From NCBI GenBank assembly GCA_017450695.1, contig JAFSTA010000284.1, positions 1-34,105 of the forward strand: a stretch of 34,105 nt of DNA. Reading direction: 5' to 3'. This stretch comes from Kiritimatiellia bacterium. GTDB taxonomy: Bacteria > Verrucomicrobiota > Kiritimatiellia > RFP12 > UBA1067. The notes under the pieces are model-generated. The model was not told the origin of the DNA, did not search any database, and saw only the letters and a program-made list of their open reading frames with translations. The position numbers were made by a program, and so were the translations under genes. Below, piece by piece: positions 32,401 through 34,105 of the stretch; within the stretch, counting starts at the first letter, position 1, and the number at the start of each line of letters is the position of its first letter.

Positions 32401-33034
32401 CCTCGCCGCCCTTCATCGCCCTCTCGATGACGGAGGTGCCGCCGATTTCGATGTCGGTGATTACGATCTCGCCGTCTTTCACACGATAGACGGCGACCGC
32501 CCCCTTTCCCTTCGCCGAAGTCGCCTCGCGGAGCACCTCTTCCGCCTTCGGCGCGAGACGTTCGTTCACGAAGAGCTGGTCGGGCATCGGCACGGTAGCC
32601 ACGAGAGGCGAAGCTTCACGGCGTTTCCGGAATGCCTCATACGGTTCGTCTTTTCCCTGTGCAGACCAGCTCAACAAATGGTTAAGCGTGGTTCGATCCC
32701 GTTTCACCCAAAGACCGCCGTCTTGCTGGGGCTTGTCGGCAACCGTCGTGACGCGCCAAAGTCCGTTTGTCCCCGGTTCCAGTTTCGCGTAGAGCCTGAA
32801 TCTGGCATACGCTTTCGTGTTGTTGATGAGGATGTTCGTGCAGCTCTCGCGCACGGTCGTGCGGAGATAGCGTCCGCGAAGCGGGTCGTAAGGATCGTAT
32901 GCCTCGCAACGGAAACGCACTTCGGTACCGTGGCGAACGATTTGCTCGTAACGCCAGATGAGCCATCCTATGCAGACGCTTTGTACGGCGAGCGCCGCCA
33001 CCGCCAGAATCGCCTTCTTTGTATTTGACATCAT
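32393..33034 (-). CDS. GDYXXLXY-type membrane-anchored protein
   Basis: 213 residues from ATG 33034 (GGAAGGA upstream; a second ATG follows at 33031). A single membrane segment at ~8-28 anchors an extracytoplasmic domain. The stretch AYDPYDPLRGRYL at ~50 corresponds to the family-defining DPRDPLRGDYxxLxY motif, but Asp is replaced by Arg and the end reads LRTTV, so this is a divergent member. The family usually occurs beside DUF2157/DUF4401 membrane proteins, as it does here: the preceding gene ends 2 nt upstream. The function is unknown; a membrane complex is the likely context. The last codons (GCT AAG TGA) are built from one unit of the CTAAGTG array. Confidence 0.85.
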   Translation of the reverse strand: MMSNTKKAILAVAALAVQSVCIGWLIWRYEQIVRHGTEVRFRCEAYDPYDPLRGRYLRTTVRESCTNILINNTKAYARFRLYAKLEPGTNGLWRVTTVADKPQQDGGLWVKRDRTTLNHLLSWSAQGKDEPYEAFRKRREASPLVATVPMPDQLFVNERLAPKAEEVLREATSAKGKGAVAVYRVKDGEIVITDIEIGGTSVIERAMKGGEAK

Positions 33035-33036
33035 GA

Positions 33037-34105
33037 TTAGTCCTTCCTTTTCCGCAGACGGATGAGAACCATGTTGAGCGCTGTGAGCGCCAATCCAGCC
33101 ACGATCAGCACAACCCCCTTGATCGTGAATGAAATGTGGCTCGTGAAGAATTTCGCCAACACCAGCCAGAGAAGCGTGACCGCGCCGACGTTCGTGAGGA
33201 AGAGTCGCATTTTGCGGATGCCGAGTGTGATGATGGCGACCGCCAGCGCCAGCGCGAGGAGATACATCTCGCCCCCATCCATGAACGGTGTCGGGAATGC
33301 GGCGCCCGCGGCAACAATGGCACCGACCGTTCCCCAGACGGGGAGCGCGAAAATCCGTCCCGTCAGCGCGACCAATCCCGCACAAGCCCAGTAAGTACAG
33401 ATGGTGGCTGACACATAACGGTAGAACCGAAAATCCAGGGTGGTTGTCAGGAGGATGGGCAGACCGACAGAGTAGATAAGGCCAGTTGCCGCTTGCGCCG
33501 AATACAGTGCGGCTTTCGGCGGACGACTGCGTAAAAACGCGATGTAGAAGGGAAGGGAAAGCAACATCAGAACAACGGACTTCACGGCAAGCGAAGATCC
33601 CCCTATTCCAATGTAATCGACTTTCATCAGCCCCCAGACGATCGCAAAGATCGGCCAGAGCGCGGTCGGCACCACGGCCCGTGTCGTCCAGAGTACCGGC
33701 AGCATCAGCAACGCGACCAGGAGGATCAATCCCGGCACGTTCCCGCCGACCTGGTAGGTCTGCGCGACCAGACATGTCGCCGCCCCGACCGAGACGCACC
33801 AGAGGATACCGAGCGGTTCCCAGAACGCGCGCGACATCCAGCCCTTGACATGGGCGAAGATCGCAAGACAACCGCAGATGGCGACGGGCGCGATCGCGAT
33901 TGCCGCGCGGGCCGGGCGACCGAATTCGCTCCAGTTCGCCGCGAAAAGCGCGATGATACCCAGTCCGATCATCAGCGCACCGAATCCGCCGGCGATAATC
34001 GCACCCCACGAAAGGCGTCCTGCGCCGAGTTCGGCAGAAAGCGCCTTCCGTCTTTTCTTCAGTTCTGCGATTTGCCGATCGATCTCCTCGATCTTGCGCC
34101 TCGCC
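33037..34105 (-). CDS. DUF2157-type multipass membrane protein (partial, runs off right edge)
   Basis: The 3' part of a gene whose start lies beyond the window. The visible ~355 residues begin with a charged helical stretch (RRKIEEIDRQIAELKKRRK), likely coiled coil, followed by about ten hydrophobic segments from AIIAGGFGALMIGLG to the C-terminal NMVLIRLRKRKD. WSEFGRPARA after the second segment and the long membrane domain fit DUF2157. An apparent start at 33972 is internal: the open frame continues upstream through sensible DUF2157 sequence to the edge. Overlap-free coupling to the following GDYXXLXY-type gene (2-nt gap) supports one operon. Its biochemical role is unknown. Confidence 0.82.
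   Translation of the reverse strand, partial: ARRKIEEIDRQIAELKKRRKALSAELGAGRLSWGAIIAGGFGALMIGLGIIALFAANWSEFGRPARAAIAIAPVAICGCLAIFAHVKGWMSRAFWEPLGILWCVSVGAATCLVAQTYQVGGNVPGLILLVALLMLPVLWTTRAVVPTALWPIFAIVWGLMKVDYIGIGGSSLAVKSVVLMLLSLPFYIAFLRSRPPKAALYSAQAATGLIYSVGLPILLTTTLDFRFYRYVSATICTYWACAGLVALTGRIFALPVWGTVGAIVAAGAAFPTPFMDGGEMYLLALALAVAIITLGIRKMRLFLTNVGAVTLLWLVLAKFFTSHISFTIKGVVLIVAGLALTALNMVLIRLRKRKD

Overview
The window is GC-rich bacterial DNA with AT-richer islands near both ends. It suggests a Gram-negative, polysaccharide-degrading member of the PVC superphylum, most likely the Kiritimatiellota. The evidence is kdsB (KDO/LPS synthesis), giant secreted proteins with autotransporter-type beta-strand repeats, DUF5060 and CE15-like enzymes, a Tat-exported lipoprotein oxidoreductase, and many intergenic phased repeats. 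The taxonomic placement is inference. No rRNA, tRNA or CRISPR array was seen.

Layout. 1-1266: 5' part of an IS1380-like transposase (off the left edge) and an orphan small gene in AT-richer DNA. 1267-7772 (minus): a lipoprotein gene and a DUF5060/TIM-barrel glycoside hydrolase form one transcription unit with a clear promoter. Behind a repeat-filled gap follow miaB, a CBM9-like gene and a TrkH-type K+ transporter. 8244-19048: three giant secreted surface proteins. The first two (plus strand) are paralogues sharing a beta-strand-repeat passenger, a LamG-like module and a C-terminal segment; the second carries a CE15-type glucuronoyl esterase in place of the N-terminal passenger. The third is convergent. 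Two of the three contain long poly-G tracts (G9, out of frame; G8, in frame), the signature of slipped-strand phase variation. 19251-20042: a PAS/AraC regulator, divergent from the third surface protein, with a promoter so close to the ATG that its mRNA should be leaderless. 20203-26262: housekeeping and metabolism: an XRE-cupin regulator with its acyl-CoA synthetase, a Gfo/Idh/MocA oxidoreductase, icd and kdsB. 26263-30655: an accessory island with phased inverted repeats, a membrane-protein gene broken by an in-frame amber codon, a decayed IS4-type transposase, and an AAA/DUF4143 ATPase behind ~32-bp tandem repeats. 30656-34105 (minus): a DUF2157 / GDYXXLXY-type membrane pair, then an array of mini-hairpins, then a secreted serine hydrolase.

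How it fits together. The exported hydrolase, CE15 esterase fusion, LamG/beta-strand proteins and exported oxidoreductase fit attack on plant or mucin polysaccharide at the cell surface. The most unusual material lies between genes. At 32199-32400 a CTAAGTG heptamer alternates with tiny hairpins and inverts around a central palindrome. A CTAG motif repeats every 8 bp in the predicted 5' UTR of the third surface protein. Several other 8-9-nt-phased repeat families (GTTAGGTG, CACGGAAT and CGCAGAG types) recur as inverted pairs in almost every larger gap.
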